A DNA stretch of 64,000 nt, taken from contig NZ_WNWM01000002.1 of the NCBI RefSeq assembly GCF_009727155.1, positions 4,402,001 through 4,466,000 of the forward strand. The letters run 5' to 3'. The notes under the pieces were generated by a model. The model saw nothing but the letters and a program-made list of their open reading frames with translations. It was not told where the DNA came from and made no database searches. Source of the stretch: Pseudoduganella dura. Its GTDB lineage: Bacteria; Pseudomonadota; Gammaproteobacteria; Burkholderiales; Burkholderiaceae_D. The position numbers and the translations under genes are program-made. Position 1 is the first letter of the stretch; every line of letters begins with the position of its first letter. Shown here in pieces: positions 16,807-25,021 of this stretch.

Positions 16807-18462
16807 ATGAGTATTGTGGAAGTCAAAGTCCCGGATATCGGTGATTTCAAGGAAGTCGAGATCATCGAGCTGATGGTCAAGGTCGGCGACACGATCAAGG
16901 TCGACCAGTCGCTGATCACCGTCGAATCGGACAAGGCGTCGATGGAGATTCCATCGTCGTCGGCCGGCGTCATCAAGGAAATCAAGGTCAAGGTCGGCGA
17001 CAAGGTCGCCGAGGGTTCGCTGCTGTTGCTGGTCGAGGCCGAAGGCGCCGCCGCCGCCGCGGCTCCAGCCCCTGCGCCGGCCGCCGCCGCGCCGGCACCT
17101 GCAGCCGCTGCCGCACCGGCGCCAGCGCCAGCTCCGGCGGCGCCGACAGCATCGGCCGGTCCTGTCGAAGTGAAAGTGCCGGACATCGGCGACTTCAAGG
17201 AAGTGGAAGTCATCGAGCTGATGGTGAAGGTGGGCGACACGATCAAGAAGGACCAGTCGCTGGTCACCGTGGAATCGGACAAGGCATCGATGGAGATCCC
17301 GTCGTCGCACGAAGGCGTGGTCAAGGAAATCAAGGTCAAGGTCGGCGACAAGGTTGCCGAGGGCTCGCTGGTGCTGATCGTCGAATCGACCGGCGGCGGC
17401 GCAGCTGCCGCTCCTGCCCCTGCGGCGGCTCCCGCCCCGGCAGCCGCTGCTCCGGCCGCCGCGTCCGCACCGGCACCTGCCGCGGCTCCGGCTCCGGCCC
17501 CCGCGGCTGCTCCGGCTCCGGCCGCGCCGGCAGTCTCCGGCAAGCTGGCCCACGCGTCGCCGTCCGTGCGCAAGTTCGCCCGCGAACTGGGTGTGGACGT
17601 GGCGAAGGTGCCGGGCACCGGCCAGAAAGGCCGCATCACCCAGCAGGACGTGCAGAACTACGTGAAGGGCGTGATCGCCGGCGCGGCCGCTCCCGCCGCC
17701 GCCGGTGGCGGTGCGGGCCTGAACCTGCTGCCATGGCCGTCGCTGGACTTCTCGAAGTTCGGCGAAACGGAACTGCAGCCGCTGCCGCGCATCAAGAAGA
17801 TCTCCGGCCCGAACCTGCACCGCAACTGGGTGATGATCCCGCACGTGACGCAGTTCGAGGATGCGGACATCACCGACCTGGAAGCGTTCCGTGTCGATAC
17901 CAACAACGCCAACGCGAAGAACAAGGATGCCGCCAAGCTGACGATGCTGGCCTTCGTCATCAAGGCATCCGCCGCGGCGCTGAAGAAGTACCCGGCGTTC
18001 AACTCTTCGCTGGATGCGAAGGGCGAGAACCTGATCCTGAAGAAGTACTACAACATCGGCTTCGCGGCCGATACGCCGCAAGGCCTGGTGGTACCGGTGG
18101 TGAAGAATGCCGACCAGAAGAGCGTGTCGCAGATCGCCCGCGAAATGACCGAACTGTCGCTGGCGGCGCGCGAAGGCAAGCTGAAACCGGCCGACATGCA
18201 GGGCGCCACGTTCACGATCTCGTCGCTGGGCGGCATCGGCGGCTCGCACTTCACGCCGATCGTGAATGCCCCGGAAGTGGCGATCCTCGGCCTGTCGAAG
18301 GCTTCGATGAAGCCGGTGTGGGACGGCAAGCAGTTCGTGCCGCGCCTGATGATGACGCTGTCGCTGTCGTACGACCACCGCGTGGTCGACGGCGCGTCCG
18401 GTGCCCGCTTCGCAGTCTACCTGGCAGAAGTGCTGGGCGACATGCGCAAAGTGCTGCTGTAA
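16807..18462 (+). CDS. aceF: Dihydrolipoamide acetyltransferase (pyruvate dehydrogenase E2)
   Basis: E2 core of the pyruvate dehydrogenase complex, transferring acetyl from lipoate to CoA. The 551-residue protein has two lipoyl domains (about residues 1-78 and 118-195), each with the lipoylated Lys in [10 protein letters not shown], separated by long Ala/Pro linkers. A peripheral-subunit-binding domain ([20 protein letters not shown]) follows near 250-290. The catalytic domain ends with [15 protein letters not shown], containing the active His and Asp. The ATG is 21 bp after the aceE stop with GGAG before it. The two lipoyl domains are nearly identical in sequence. Confidence 0.98.
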   Translation: MSIVEVKVPDIGDFKEVEIIELMVKVGDTIKVDQSLITVESDKASMEIPSSSAGVIKEIKVKVGDKVAEGSLLLLVEAEGAAAAAAPAPAPAAAAPAPAAAAAPAPAPAPAAPTASAGPVEVKVPDIGDFKEVEVIELMVKVGDTIKKDQSLVTVESDKASMEIPSSHEGVVKEIKVKVGDKVAEGSLVLIVESTGGGAAAAPAPAAAPAPAAAAPAAASAPAPAAAPAPAPAAAPAPAAPAVSGKLAHASPSVRKFARELGVDVAKVPGTGQKGRITQQDVQNYVKGVIAGAAAPAAAGGGAGLNLLPWPSLDFSKFGETELQPLPRIKKISGPNLHRNWVMIPHVTQFEDADITDLEAFRVDTNNANAKNKDAAKLTMLAFVIKASAAALKKYPAFNSSLDAKGENLILKKYYNIGFAADTPQGLVVPVVKNADQKSVSQIAREMTELSLAAREGKLKPADMQGATFTISSLGGIGGSHFTPIVNAPEVAILGLSKASMKPVWDGKQFVPRLMMTLSLSYDHRVVDGASGARFAVYLAEVLGDMRKVLL

Positions 18463-18474
18463 GGAGAGGGCTAC

Positions 18475-20313
18475 ATGAGCATCGTTGAGGTAAAAGTACC
18501 GAATATCGGCGACTTCAAGGAAGTCGAAGTGATCGAGGTGATCGTCAAGGTGGGCGACACGATCAAGGTCGACCAGTCGATCGCCACCGTGGAATCGGAC
18601 AAGGCGTCGATGGAGATTCCGGCCACCCATGGCGGCGTGGTCAAGGAACTGAAGTTCAAGGTGGGCGACAAGGTGTCGGAAGGCTCGCCCCTGCTGTTGC
18701 TGGAAGAGGCGGCCGGCGCCGCTTCTCCGGCGCCGGCGGCCCCGGCTCCGGCGGCGAATGTCGCCACGCCTGCGGAGAAAGGCGAGGCGCCGGGCCAGGC
18801 CGCGCCGGTGTACGGCGCACCGGCGGTGCCGGCTCCCGCGGCACCAGCCGCCGGTCCCGCGCCTGCCGCGGGCTCGTATTCCGGCAATGTCGACATCCAG
18901 TGCGACGTGATGGTGCTGGGCGGCGGACCCGGCGGCTACTCGGCCGCGTTCCGCGCTGCCGACCTGGGCCAGAACACGATCATCGTCGAGCGTTACGCAA
19001 CGCTGGGCGGCGTGTGCCTGAACGTGGGCTGCATCCCGTCGAAGGCGCTGCTGCACCTGGCTTCCGTCATCGACGAGACGGCGCACCTGGGCAAGCACGG
19101 TGTGAAGTTCGCCCGGCCGGAAGTGGACATCGATGAAGTCCGCAAGTACAAGGAAGGCGTGATCGGCAAGATGACCGGCGGCCTGTCCGGCATGGCCAAG
19201 GCGCGCAAGGTGCAGGTGGTGCAGGGCCTCGGCCAGTTCGTCAGCCCGAACCATATCGAAGTCACCGGCCCGGACGGCACGAAGAAGGTCGTGCAGTTCA
19301 AGCAGGCGATCATCGCGGCCGGTTCCGCCGTGGTCAAGCTCCCGTTCGTGCCGGAAGATCCGCGCATCGTCGATTCGACCGGCGCGCTGGAACTGCGCTT
19401 CATCCCGAAACGCCTGCTGGTGATCGGCGGCGGCATCATCGGCCTGGAAATGGCCACCGTGTACTCCACGTTCGGTGCGCGCATCGACGTGGTCGAGATG
19501 ATGGATGGCCTGATGCAGGGCGCCGACCGCGATGCCGTGAAGATCTGGCAGAAATACAACGCCGCGCGCTTCGACAACATCATGACCAAGACGAAGACCG
19601 TGGGCGTGGAAGCGCTGCCGGAAGGCATCAAGGTCACGTTCGAAGCCGCCGAAGCCGGTGCCACCGCACCGGAACCGCAGATCTACGACATGGTCCTCGT
19701 GGCCGTGGGCCGCAGCCCGAACGGCAAGAAGATCGCCGCCGACAAGGCCGGCGTGCAGGTGACCGACCGCGGCTTCATCAACGTCGACAGCCAGATGCGC
19801 ACCAACGTGCCGCACATCTTCGCCATCGGCGACCTTGTGGGCCAGCCGATGCTGGCCCACAAGGCGGTGCACGAAGGCCACGTGGCGGCCGAAGCGGCCG
19901 CCGGCCAGAAGTCGCACTTCGACGCCACCGTGATCCCGTCCGTCGCCTACACCGATCCGGAAGTGGCGTGGGTCGGCCTGACGGAAGACGAAGCGAAGGC
20001 CAAGGGCATCAAGGTCGAGAAGGGCCACTTCCCGTGGGCCGCCTCCGGCCGTGCCGTGGCCAACGGCCGCGACGAAGGCTTCACGAAAGTGCTGTTCGAC
20101 GCTGAAACGCACCGCATCGTGGGCGGCACCATCGTCGGCACGCACGCCGGTGACATGATTGGCGAGATCGCGCTGGCCATCGAGATGGGCGCCGACGGCA
20201 CCGACATCGGCAAGACGATCCACCCGCACCCGACCCTGGGCGAGTCGATCGGCATGGCCGCCGAAGTGTACGAAGGCGTCTGCACCGACCTGCCGCCGGT
20301 GCGCAAGCGCTGA
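18475..20313 (+). CDS. lpdA: Dihydrolipoyl dehydrogenase with N-terminal lipoyl domain
   Basis: E3 of the complex: an FAD enzyme that reoxidises dihydrolipoamide with NAD+. The 612-residue protein is longer than ordinary Lpd (about 475) because residues 1-78 are an extra lipoyl domain ([10 protein letters not shown]), joined by an Ala/Pro linker. The FAD domain begins near residue 141 ([15 protein letters not shown]), the redox disulfide is in [13 protein letters not shown], and the catalytic His-Glu is in HPHPTLGE near the C-terminus. Lipoyl-bearing E3s are known in Neisseria and Burkholderiales. It starts 12 bp after aceF. Confidence 0.97.
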   Translation: MSIVEVKVPNIGDFKEVEVIEVIVKVGDTIKVDQSIATVESDKASMEIPATHGGVVKELKFKVGDKVSEGSPLLLLEEAAGAASPAPAAPAPAANVATPAEKGEAPGQAAPVYGAPAVPAPAAPAAGPAPAAGSYSGNVDIQCDVMVLGGGPGGYSAAFRAADLGQNTIIVERYATLGGVCLNVGCIPSKALLHLASVIDETAHLGKHGVKFARPEVDIDEVRKYKEGVIGKMTGGLSGMAKARKVQVVQGLGQFVSPNHIEVTGPDGTKKVVQFKQAIIAAGSAVVKLPFVPEDPRIVDSTGALELRFIPKRLLVIGGGIIGLEMATVYSTFGARIDVVEMMDGLMQGADRDAVKIWQKYNAARFDNIMTKTKTVGVEALPEGIKVTFEAAEAGATAPEPQIYDMVLVAVGRSPNGKKIAADKAGVQVTDRGFINVDSQMRTNVPHIFAIGDLVGQPMLAHKAVHEGHVAAEAAAGQKSHFDATVIPSVAYTDPEVAWVGLTEDEAKAKGIKVEKGHFPWAASGRAVANGRDEGFTKVLFDAETHRIVGGTIVGTHAGDMIGEIALAIEMGADGTDIGKTIHPHPTLGESIGMAAEVYEGVCTDLPPVRKR

Positions 20314-20337
20314 TCCCTTCGAGCCTGCGCAGTCTCC

Positions 20338-20366
20338 GAACGCCACCTCCGGGTGGCGTTTTTTAT
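20338..20366 (+). terminator. Intrinsic terminator of aceEF-lpdA
   Basis: AACGCCACC-TCC-GGGTGGCGTT followed by six T. A nearly identical copy, with its flanks, occurs at 21768-21798 on the other side of the IS element. Confidence 0.9.
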
Positions 20367-20387
20367 CAGCTTTGTTGCCTAAAATCG

Positions 20388-20398
20388 GGGTCAGACCC
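20388..20398. repeat. Left target-site duplication of the IS element
   Basis: GGGTCAGACCC directly precedes the left inverted repeat and is repeated exactly at 21733-21743. Because the repeat and IS ends share bases, the true duplication is 9-11 bp. It is itself almost palindromic, being part of a CGGGGTCAGACCCCG-type element. Confidence 0.85.
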
Positions 20399-21732
20399 TG
20401 AGCCTACCCCTCGAATTCCCAAGTGCGGACCATCGAAACGAGTTCGATAAATGCATATTTGATGGCCGATGGGGAGAGTCTGGGTCGACGATAGTCGTCG
20501 ACCCAGTGCATTGCCAACGAGAAGATTGAAAGGCAGCTGCCTGCCTTGGGATGGCTGCCGTAGTGGACTTCATAGCCAGCCGCTCGTGCCGCTAAGCCGA
20601 TCAGCCATAAGGCATAAGTGAGCAATGCACCGATTAGTAAAAGTGCCGCCAGACGAAGCAGGCTTGTAGTCTGGCTATGTCGCAGTGCCATTCCCCATTT
20701 GGCATTCTTCAGGTCGCGGAAAGTCTGCTCGATTTGCATGCGCCCAGAGTAAATTTTGATGATGTCGTCTGCACGAAGCTGTGCCAGTGCTGGCGAAACG
20801 GCGAGTAGCCAAGGCTCACATTGGGCAGCGCTGTTTTTCTTGCTGTGGTGCGCGCGCGCAGGTTGACCGGATTTCGTCAAGCAATGCCGTCCTTTCGATT
20901 TGGACTTGTACAGCACTAATCGGCAGTCGACAGGGTTGGAGCGGACATGAAAAAAATAGCCCAAATCGCGCGCTTTTGCGGTAGCTCTTGAGTACAAGCT
21001 TTTGCAGCCGAACCAGTCGTTGCCGTTCTGTTGGCACACCAAATCACGGTTGCGTATCCGTCCGACCCAGCCAAAGCCGAGCTGATTGAGCGTTTTAAAC
21101 CACGTAGCACGAAATCCTGCATCGGTGATGATGATGGCGCGACAGTGCGCTGGCAGGATGGTTTTCAGGGTCTTCATGAAGCACTTATGGACCAAAGATG
21201 CCGCGAGCCTCTCCTGAGGGTGGACCTCCTCGTAGAGCGTAAAGGCGCGTCCTTCGATGATGGCTGCTGCACGCAGCAATTGAGCACTGCCATCTGCGCG
21301 AATTTCTGACCAATCTACTGCTACCTGCACGTATTGCCTGGATTGAAGAAGGCGTTGGCTCATTGCTCGGTATATCTGCACCCGCTCTTTGGCCAGATGG
21401 GGATTGCTCAGCAAACGGTCACAGCACTTGATGCGATGCCGAAGACTTGTTTGTGACCTGAGCTGCTTACCGATGCGTACAACGCCCAGCCCGGCACGAG
21501 CTGCAGCTTGCACAATTTGAGCTAGGCAAGCTCGGCGTTTAGCGTGAATTGATGGGCACTCCTGCCCCAACAATCGTTGTATGATTTGGCGTGCATGCAT
21601 GGTCCGTGCCTTTCATTTGCAGTTTGGTCGCTACGAATGAAAGGGCTAACACGGCCATGCATGTGCCGTTTTTGGGATTGAAGTTAACAGCTTCCCATAT
21701 GGTTTACAACAAAAATTTGAGGGGTAGGCTCA
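20399..21732 (-). mobile_element. IS4-family insertion sequence, apparently complete
   Basis: A 1334-bp element bounded by inverted repeats TGAGCCTACCCCTC(G/A)AATT (left at 20399; right end at 21732 in reverse complement, one mismatch in the first 19 bases) and by 11-bp direct repeats. It carries one transposase ORF on the minus strand, whose stop codon lies within the left inverted repeat. Its base composition is clearly less GC-rich than its neighbours, suggesting recent arrival. It interrupted a palindromic intergenic repeat downstream of lpdA and harmed no gene. Confidence 0.93.
20404..21600 (-). CDS. IS4-family DDE transposase
   Basis: A 398-residue transposase. DDE residues are visible: first Asp in VAVDWSEI (near residue 95), second Asp in IIITDAGF (near 158), and the Glu within the IS4 signature Y-x2-R-x3-E-x6-K, here YSGRMQIEQTFRDLK near residue 285. 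The frame is intact from ATG to TAG, so it is probably active. The start region has only a weak AAAGG ribosome-binding site. Confidence 0.94.
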   Translation of the reverse strand: MHARQIIQRLLGQECPSIHAKRRACLAQIVQAAARAGLGVVRIGKQLRSQTSLRHRIKCCDRLLSNPHLAKERVQIYRAMSQRLLQSRQYVQVAVDWSEIRADGSAQLLRAAAIIEGRAFTLYEEVHPQERLAASLVHKCFMKTLKTILPAHCRAIIITDAGFRATWFKTLNQLGFGWVGRIRNRDLVCQQNGNDWFGCKSLYSRATAKARDLGYFFHVRSNPVDCRLVLYKSKSKGRHCLTKSGQPARAHHSKKNSAAQCEPWLLAVSPALAQLRADDIIKIYSGRMQIEQTFRDLKNAKWGMALRHSQTTSLLRLAALLLIGALLTYALWLIGLAARAAGYEVHYGSHPKAGSCLSIFSLAMHWVDDYRRPRLSPSAIKYAFIELVSMVRTWEFEG

Positions 21733-21743
21733 GGGTCAGACCC
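21733..21743. repeat. Right target-site duplication of the IS element
   Basis: GGGTCAGACCC immediately follows the right IS end and equals the sequence at 20388-20398. Removing the IS and one copy restores AAAATCGGGGTCAGACCC followed by GAATTTTCAG, a typical intergenic palindrome like that at 21818. Confidence 0.85.
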
Positions 21744-21758
21744 GAATTTTCAGCCTGC

Positions 21759-21871
21759 CCAGTCTCCGAACGCCACCTCTGGGTGGCGTTTTTTTATCAG
21801 CTCTTGTTGCCTAAAACCGGGGTCAGACCCCGAATTTTGGAAATATTTCCTGGAACCGGGGTCAGACCCGG
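21759..21871. repeat. Second copy of terminator/palindrome unit plus further palindromes
   Basis: From 21759 the sequence repeats the lpdA downstream region almost base for base: CAGTCTCCGAACGCCACC, the terminator hairpin with seven T, then ATCAGCTCTTGTTGCCTAAA and a CGGGGTCAGACCCCG palindrome at 21818-21832. GGAAATATTTCC (21839-21850), a perfect 12-bp palindrome, and another CCGGGGTCAGACCCGG element (21856-21871) follow. The arrangement is a tandem duplication of a unit of roughly 95 bp that predates the IS insertion. Confidence 0.85.
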
Positions 21872-21908
21872 TTGCCTTGACGCCTGTCATCTGTTTTTTT
21901 GCAGCATT

Positions 21909-22916
21909 TCAGGCGAAGCGGGCCCGGTAGTCGCTCGGCAGCACGCCCAGCCGCTGCATGAAGGCGCGCCGCAGGTTGTATTCGCTGCCATGTCCGCTGC
22001 GCCGGGCGGCTTCCTTGACGGTCATGCGCGGCCGTTCCAGCAGGCTGCAGGCCAGTTCCATGCGTAACCGCGCCAGCAGCTGCGCCGGCGTGACATCCGC
22101 TTCCCGCCGCACCCTGCGGTGCAGCGTGCGCACCGACAGCGCGCAGGCGGCGGCCATCTGTTCCACATCCAGTTCCTTCGCCAGGCGCGGCCGCAGCCAT
22201 GCGGCCAGCTGCGCGGTCACGCCCTCCGGTGCCGACTGTGCCAGCAGTTCGGCACTGAACTGCCGTTGCCCGCCGGGGCGCTTCAGGAACAGCACCATCC
22301 GCCTGGCCACCGCCAGCGCCGCGGCGCGGCCGAGATCTTCCTCGACGAGGCTGAGTGCCAGGTCCATGCCGGCGCTGATGCCGGCGGACGTGCGGAACTT
22401 GCCGTCGCGGACGTGGATCGCGTCGTCCTGCACGTCGATCGCCGGATGCTGTTCACGCAGCGCCGGCACGTCCTGCCAGTGCGTGACGGCGCGGCGTCCG
22501 TCGAGGAGACCGGCGCGCGCCAGCACGAAGGCGCCGGTGCAGACGGAGCAGCAGCGCGCCGCCGGCCCGCTCGTCCGGGCCACCCAGCGCAGCAGCGCAC
22601 GGCCTTGCGCCGTCGCAGCCGAAGGCAGGCATGCGCCGCCGCCGCCCGCCACCATCAGCGTGCCGCCGGCGATCCCGCGTCGCGGCAATGGCGCGGCCAG
22701 CATGCTCACGCCGGCCGACGATGCGACAGCGCCGCCGCCATGCGCGACCAGGTGGATGCGGTAAGGCGGCGGCAGGCCGGCGTCGCGCGCCTCGTCGTTG
22801 GCGCTGGCGAATACCTGGATCGGCCCGGCGGCATCGAGCAGCAGGAAGCCCGGGAACACCAGCAGCCAGATGTCGACAGGCAGGGCAGGGGAATTTGGCA
22901 TGTGGCAGATATTCAT
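21909..22916 (-). CDS. GlxA-like AraC-family transcriptional regulator
   Basis: A 335-residue regulator of the GlxA/FtrA type. Residues 12-190 form a DJ-1/PfpI-like domain (VDIWLLVFPGFLLLDAAGP; the elbow Cys lies in [19 protein letters not shown]). Residues about 230-330 form the AraC helix-turn-helix pair (VEQMAAACALSVRTLHRRV and MTVKEAARRSGHGSEYNLRRAF). Such proteins usually sense small metabolites; the target here is unknown. The alternative start at Met6 (22901) is equally possible, as neither has a clear ribosome-binding site. It is divergent from the DUF1272 gene. Confidence 0.9.
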   Translation of the reverse strand: MNICHMPNSPALPVDIWLLVFPGFLLLDAAGPIQVFASANDEARDAGLPPPYRIHLVAHGGGAVASSAGVSMLAAPLPRRGIAGGTLMVAGGGGACLPSAATAQGRALLRWVARTSGPAARCCSVCTGAFVLARAGLLDGRRAVTHWQDVPALREQHPAIDVQDDAIHVRDGKFRTSAGISAGMDLALSLVEEDLGRAAALAVARRMVLFLKRPGGQRQFSAELLAQSAPEGVTAQLAAWLRPRLAKELDVEQMAAACALSVRTLHRRVRREADVTPAQLLARLRMELACSLLERPRMTVKEAARRSGHGSEYNLRRAFMQRLGVLPSDYRARFA

Positions 22917-22983
22917 CTATCGATGTCATTCCTGTCAAACGCGGCGATCCTACAATGGATTCGACATTGAAAAGGAGAACCTC

Positions 22984-23292
22984 ATGCTCGAACTCAGGCC
23001 CACCTGCGAACACTGCGACAAGGCGCTGCCGGCGCATGCGACCGACGCTCGCATCTGTTCCTACGAATGCACATTCTGCGCCGGCTGCGTGGACGGCCTG
23101 CTGGAGAACGTCTGCCCGAACTGCGGCGGCGGTTTCGTGCCGCGCCCGGTCAGGCCGGTGCGGAACTGGAAGGGCGACAATTACCTCGGCAAGGATCCGG
23201 CGCGCGTGGAGCCGAAGTACCGGCCGGTCGACGCCGCCGCGCATGCCCGGTTCGCCGCAGCGATCCGGAACCTTCGGCCAGAAGAGCGGTAG
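22984..23292 (+). CDS. DUF1272 family zinc-ribbon-like protein
   Basis: A 102-residue protein whose first 60 residues match the DUF1272 pattern: MLELRPTCEHCDKALP, then CSYECTFCAGCVDGLL and CPNCGGGFVPRPVRP. Eight cysteines arranged as CxxC pairs suggest bound zinc. The C-terminal 40 residues are variable. The function is unknown. A good AAGGAGA site precedes the ATG at 22984, which rules out the longer frame. It is transcribed divergently from the GlxA-like regulator, which may control it. Confidence 0.88.
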   Translation: MLELRPTCEHCDKALPAHATDARICSYECTFCAGCVDGLLENVCPNCGGGFVPRPVRPVRNWKGDNYLGKDPARVEPKYRPVDAAAHARFAAAIRNLRPEER

Positions 23293-23433
23293 TTTCCCTG
23301 GCGTGCGCCGGATGCGCGCCGCCGCAGCGCGGCCGGCCGTCACACGCCGCCGGTCATGCATCACTCTCTTTCGCAGACACTGCATGCGATGTTATGCTCG
23401 ATGCCCGTTTGATAACCGATACCGAGGAAACCG

Positions 23434-24051
23434 ATGCTCCTGTTCGCCGATGCCCAGTACACCAGCCCGTATGCAATGTCCGTGTTCGTCGCATTGACGG
23501 AGAAGCGCATTCCGTTCGAGTTGAAGACCATCGACCTCGATGCCGGCGCCAATCGCGAGGGGGATTACGCGACGCGGTCGCTGACGCAGCGCGTGCCCAC
23601 GCTCGTCGACGGCGACTTCGCGCTGTCCGAGTCGTCCGCCATCACGGAATACCTGGAAGAGCTGCGGCCCGATCCGGCCCTGTATCCGGCGGACCTGAAA
23701 ACACGTGCCCGCGCGCGCCAGGTGCAGGCGTGGATCAGGAGCGACCTGCTGCCGATCAGGCAGGAGCGCTCGACCAATGTCGTGTTCTACGCACCGACCG
23801 ACGCGCCGCTGTCCGCCGCCGCGCAACAGGCGGCGGGCAAGCTGTTCAAGGCGGCGGACGCATTGCTCGCGCACGGCGGCGATCACCTGTTCGGTTCCTG
23901 GACCATCGCCGACGTGGACCTGGCCGTGATGCTGAACCGGCTCGTGCTGAACGGCGATGACGTGCCGGCGGCATTGCGCGCGTACGCCACGCGGCAGTGG
24001 GAGCGTGAGTCCGTGCAGGGCTGGGTCACGTTGCAACGCCCGCCGCTGTAA
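23434..24051 (+). CDS. Glutathione S-transferase family protein (YfcF-like)
   Basis: A 205-residue cytosolic protein with a thioredoxin-like N-terminal domain (residues 1-78: YTSPYAMSVFVALTEKRIPFELK, then QRVPTLVDGDFALSESSAITEYL, the glutathione gamma-Glu contact motif) and an all-helical C-terminal domain containing FGSWTIADVDLAVML. The pattern is closest to E. coli YfcF, a glutathione transferase/peroxidase linked to peroxide tolerance. The substrate cannot be deduced. GAGGA lies before the ATG. Confidence 0.88.
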   Translation: MLLFADAQYTSPYAMSVFVALTEKRIPFELKTIDLDAGANREGDYATRSLTQRVPTLVDGDFALSESSAITEYLEELRPDPALYPADLKTRARARQVQAWIRSDLLPIRQERSTNVVFYAPTDAPLSAAAQQAAGKLFKAADALLAHGGDHLFGSWTIADVDLAVMLNRLVLNGDDVPAALRAYATRQWERESVQGWVTLQRPPL

Positions 24052-24220
24052 GGATCGCTGGCCCCGAATTTCCGTCACGCTGCCGGCTGCGTTGAATGTG
24101 CAGTAAGCCCGCGCCGCACGGCGACGCGGCAAGGTGACAATACGTGCGTTTTGCGGGGCCCGCGTGGTGATAGCATGGGAAACCGCCATCCTTCCCATGC
24201 TTTCAACCAGAAAGGCGCAC

Positions 24221-24970
24221 ATGAACAAGCGATTGCCCGCTGTACTGCTCGCCGGCCTGCTCGCCGGCCTCGCGTCGGCTCCCGCATGGTCGGGCGCCGG
24301 GGCATCCATTGCCCGCGAAACCCGGCAGCCCAAGGTCACGATCGTCGCAGGCTTGCCATACAGTGCCACGCAGACGATGACCCGGCTCCAAAGGCAGCAT
24401 GACGGCAGCGAATTCACCCGGCAGCTCGTCTCGAAGCTGTACCGGGACAGCGCCGGAAGAACCCGCACCGACCGGCTGGACGACGAGGGCAATCCCGTGG
24501 TCTCGACGATCCGCGACACCGACGGCGCGTACCTGATGCTGGATCACCTGCACAAGACGGCGTTCAAGCCGAAAGTGACGCGGTCGCCGGTGCCGCCGAG
24601 GAAACGGGCCGGTGCCGGCGGCAGCGCGCCGCAGGCCTTGGACCAGGCGCGGGCAGCGGATGCGCAGCCCGGCCCTGCGGTCGAGCCGCTGGGCGAGCGC
24701 GAACTCGAAGGCTTGACGGTGACGGGCCAGGCTTACAGCTACACGGCCGGTGGCGGCGACAAAGGTGTGACGGTGGTCAGCGAGACATGGGTGGCACCGG
24801 AACTGAAGATTTCCGTCTACTACCGGCACAACGATCCACGTACGGGCGAAACCGTGACCGCACTGAGCGGCATCGACCGCACCGAGCCCGATGCCGCGCT
24901 GTTCGCCGTGCCGACCGGTTACACGCCCATTTCCCTCAAGGATGGCGAGGCGCCGGCCGAACGGCCGTGA
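24221..24970 (+). CDS. Secreted protein of unknown function
   Basis: A 249-residue protein with signal peptide MNKRLPAVLLAGLLAGLASA (cleavage near APAWS-GAG). The mature part has YRDSAGRTRTDRLDDEGNP, a DTDGAYLMLDHLHKTAFKP strand, a low-complexity Pro/Ala linker near residues 120-155, then LEGLTVTGQAY, SETWVAPELKISVYYRHNDPRTGETV and DAALFAVPTGYTPI. This order resembles an uncharacterised periplasmic family I recall mostly from Acidobacteria (dialkylglycine-like repeats of DPRTGE and SEPDxxLFxVP). No catalytic residues are evident. It stands alone between the GST and the MFS gene. Confidence 0.75.
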   Translation: MNKRLPAVLLAGLLAGLASAPAWSGAGASIARETRQPKVTIVAGLPYSATQTMTRLQRQHDGSEFTRQLVSKLYRDSAGRTRTDRLDDEGNPVVSTIRDTDGAYLMLDHLHKTAFKPKVTRSPVPPRKRAGAGGSAPQALDQARAADAQPGPAVEPLGERELEGLTVTGQAYSYTAGGGDKGVTVVSETWVAPELKISVYYRHNDPRTGETVTALSGIDRTEPDAALFAVPTGYTPISLKDGEAPAERP

Positions 24971-25021
24971 TGCGGGTCGCCGCCAGCCCGGTACGTTGCG
25001 GGATGGCGGCAATGGAGGGCC

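Noticed and set aside
14539..20346. Minus-strand open frame of 1935 codons opposite aceE-aceF-lpdA
   Set aside because: It is the complement of three certain genes in a GC-rich genome. Its translation is His/Arg/Asp-rich low-complexity sequence with no domain, and it lacks a ribosome-binding site.
23361..24519. Minus-strand ORFs opposite the glutathione transferase and secreted-protein genes
   Set aside because: The plus-strand products have recognisable domains, ribosome-binding sites and a signal peptide; the opposite frames have none.
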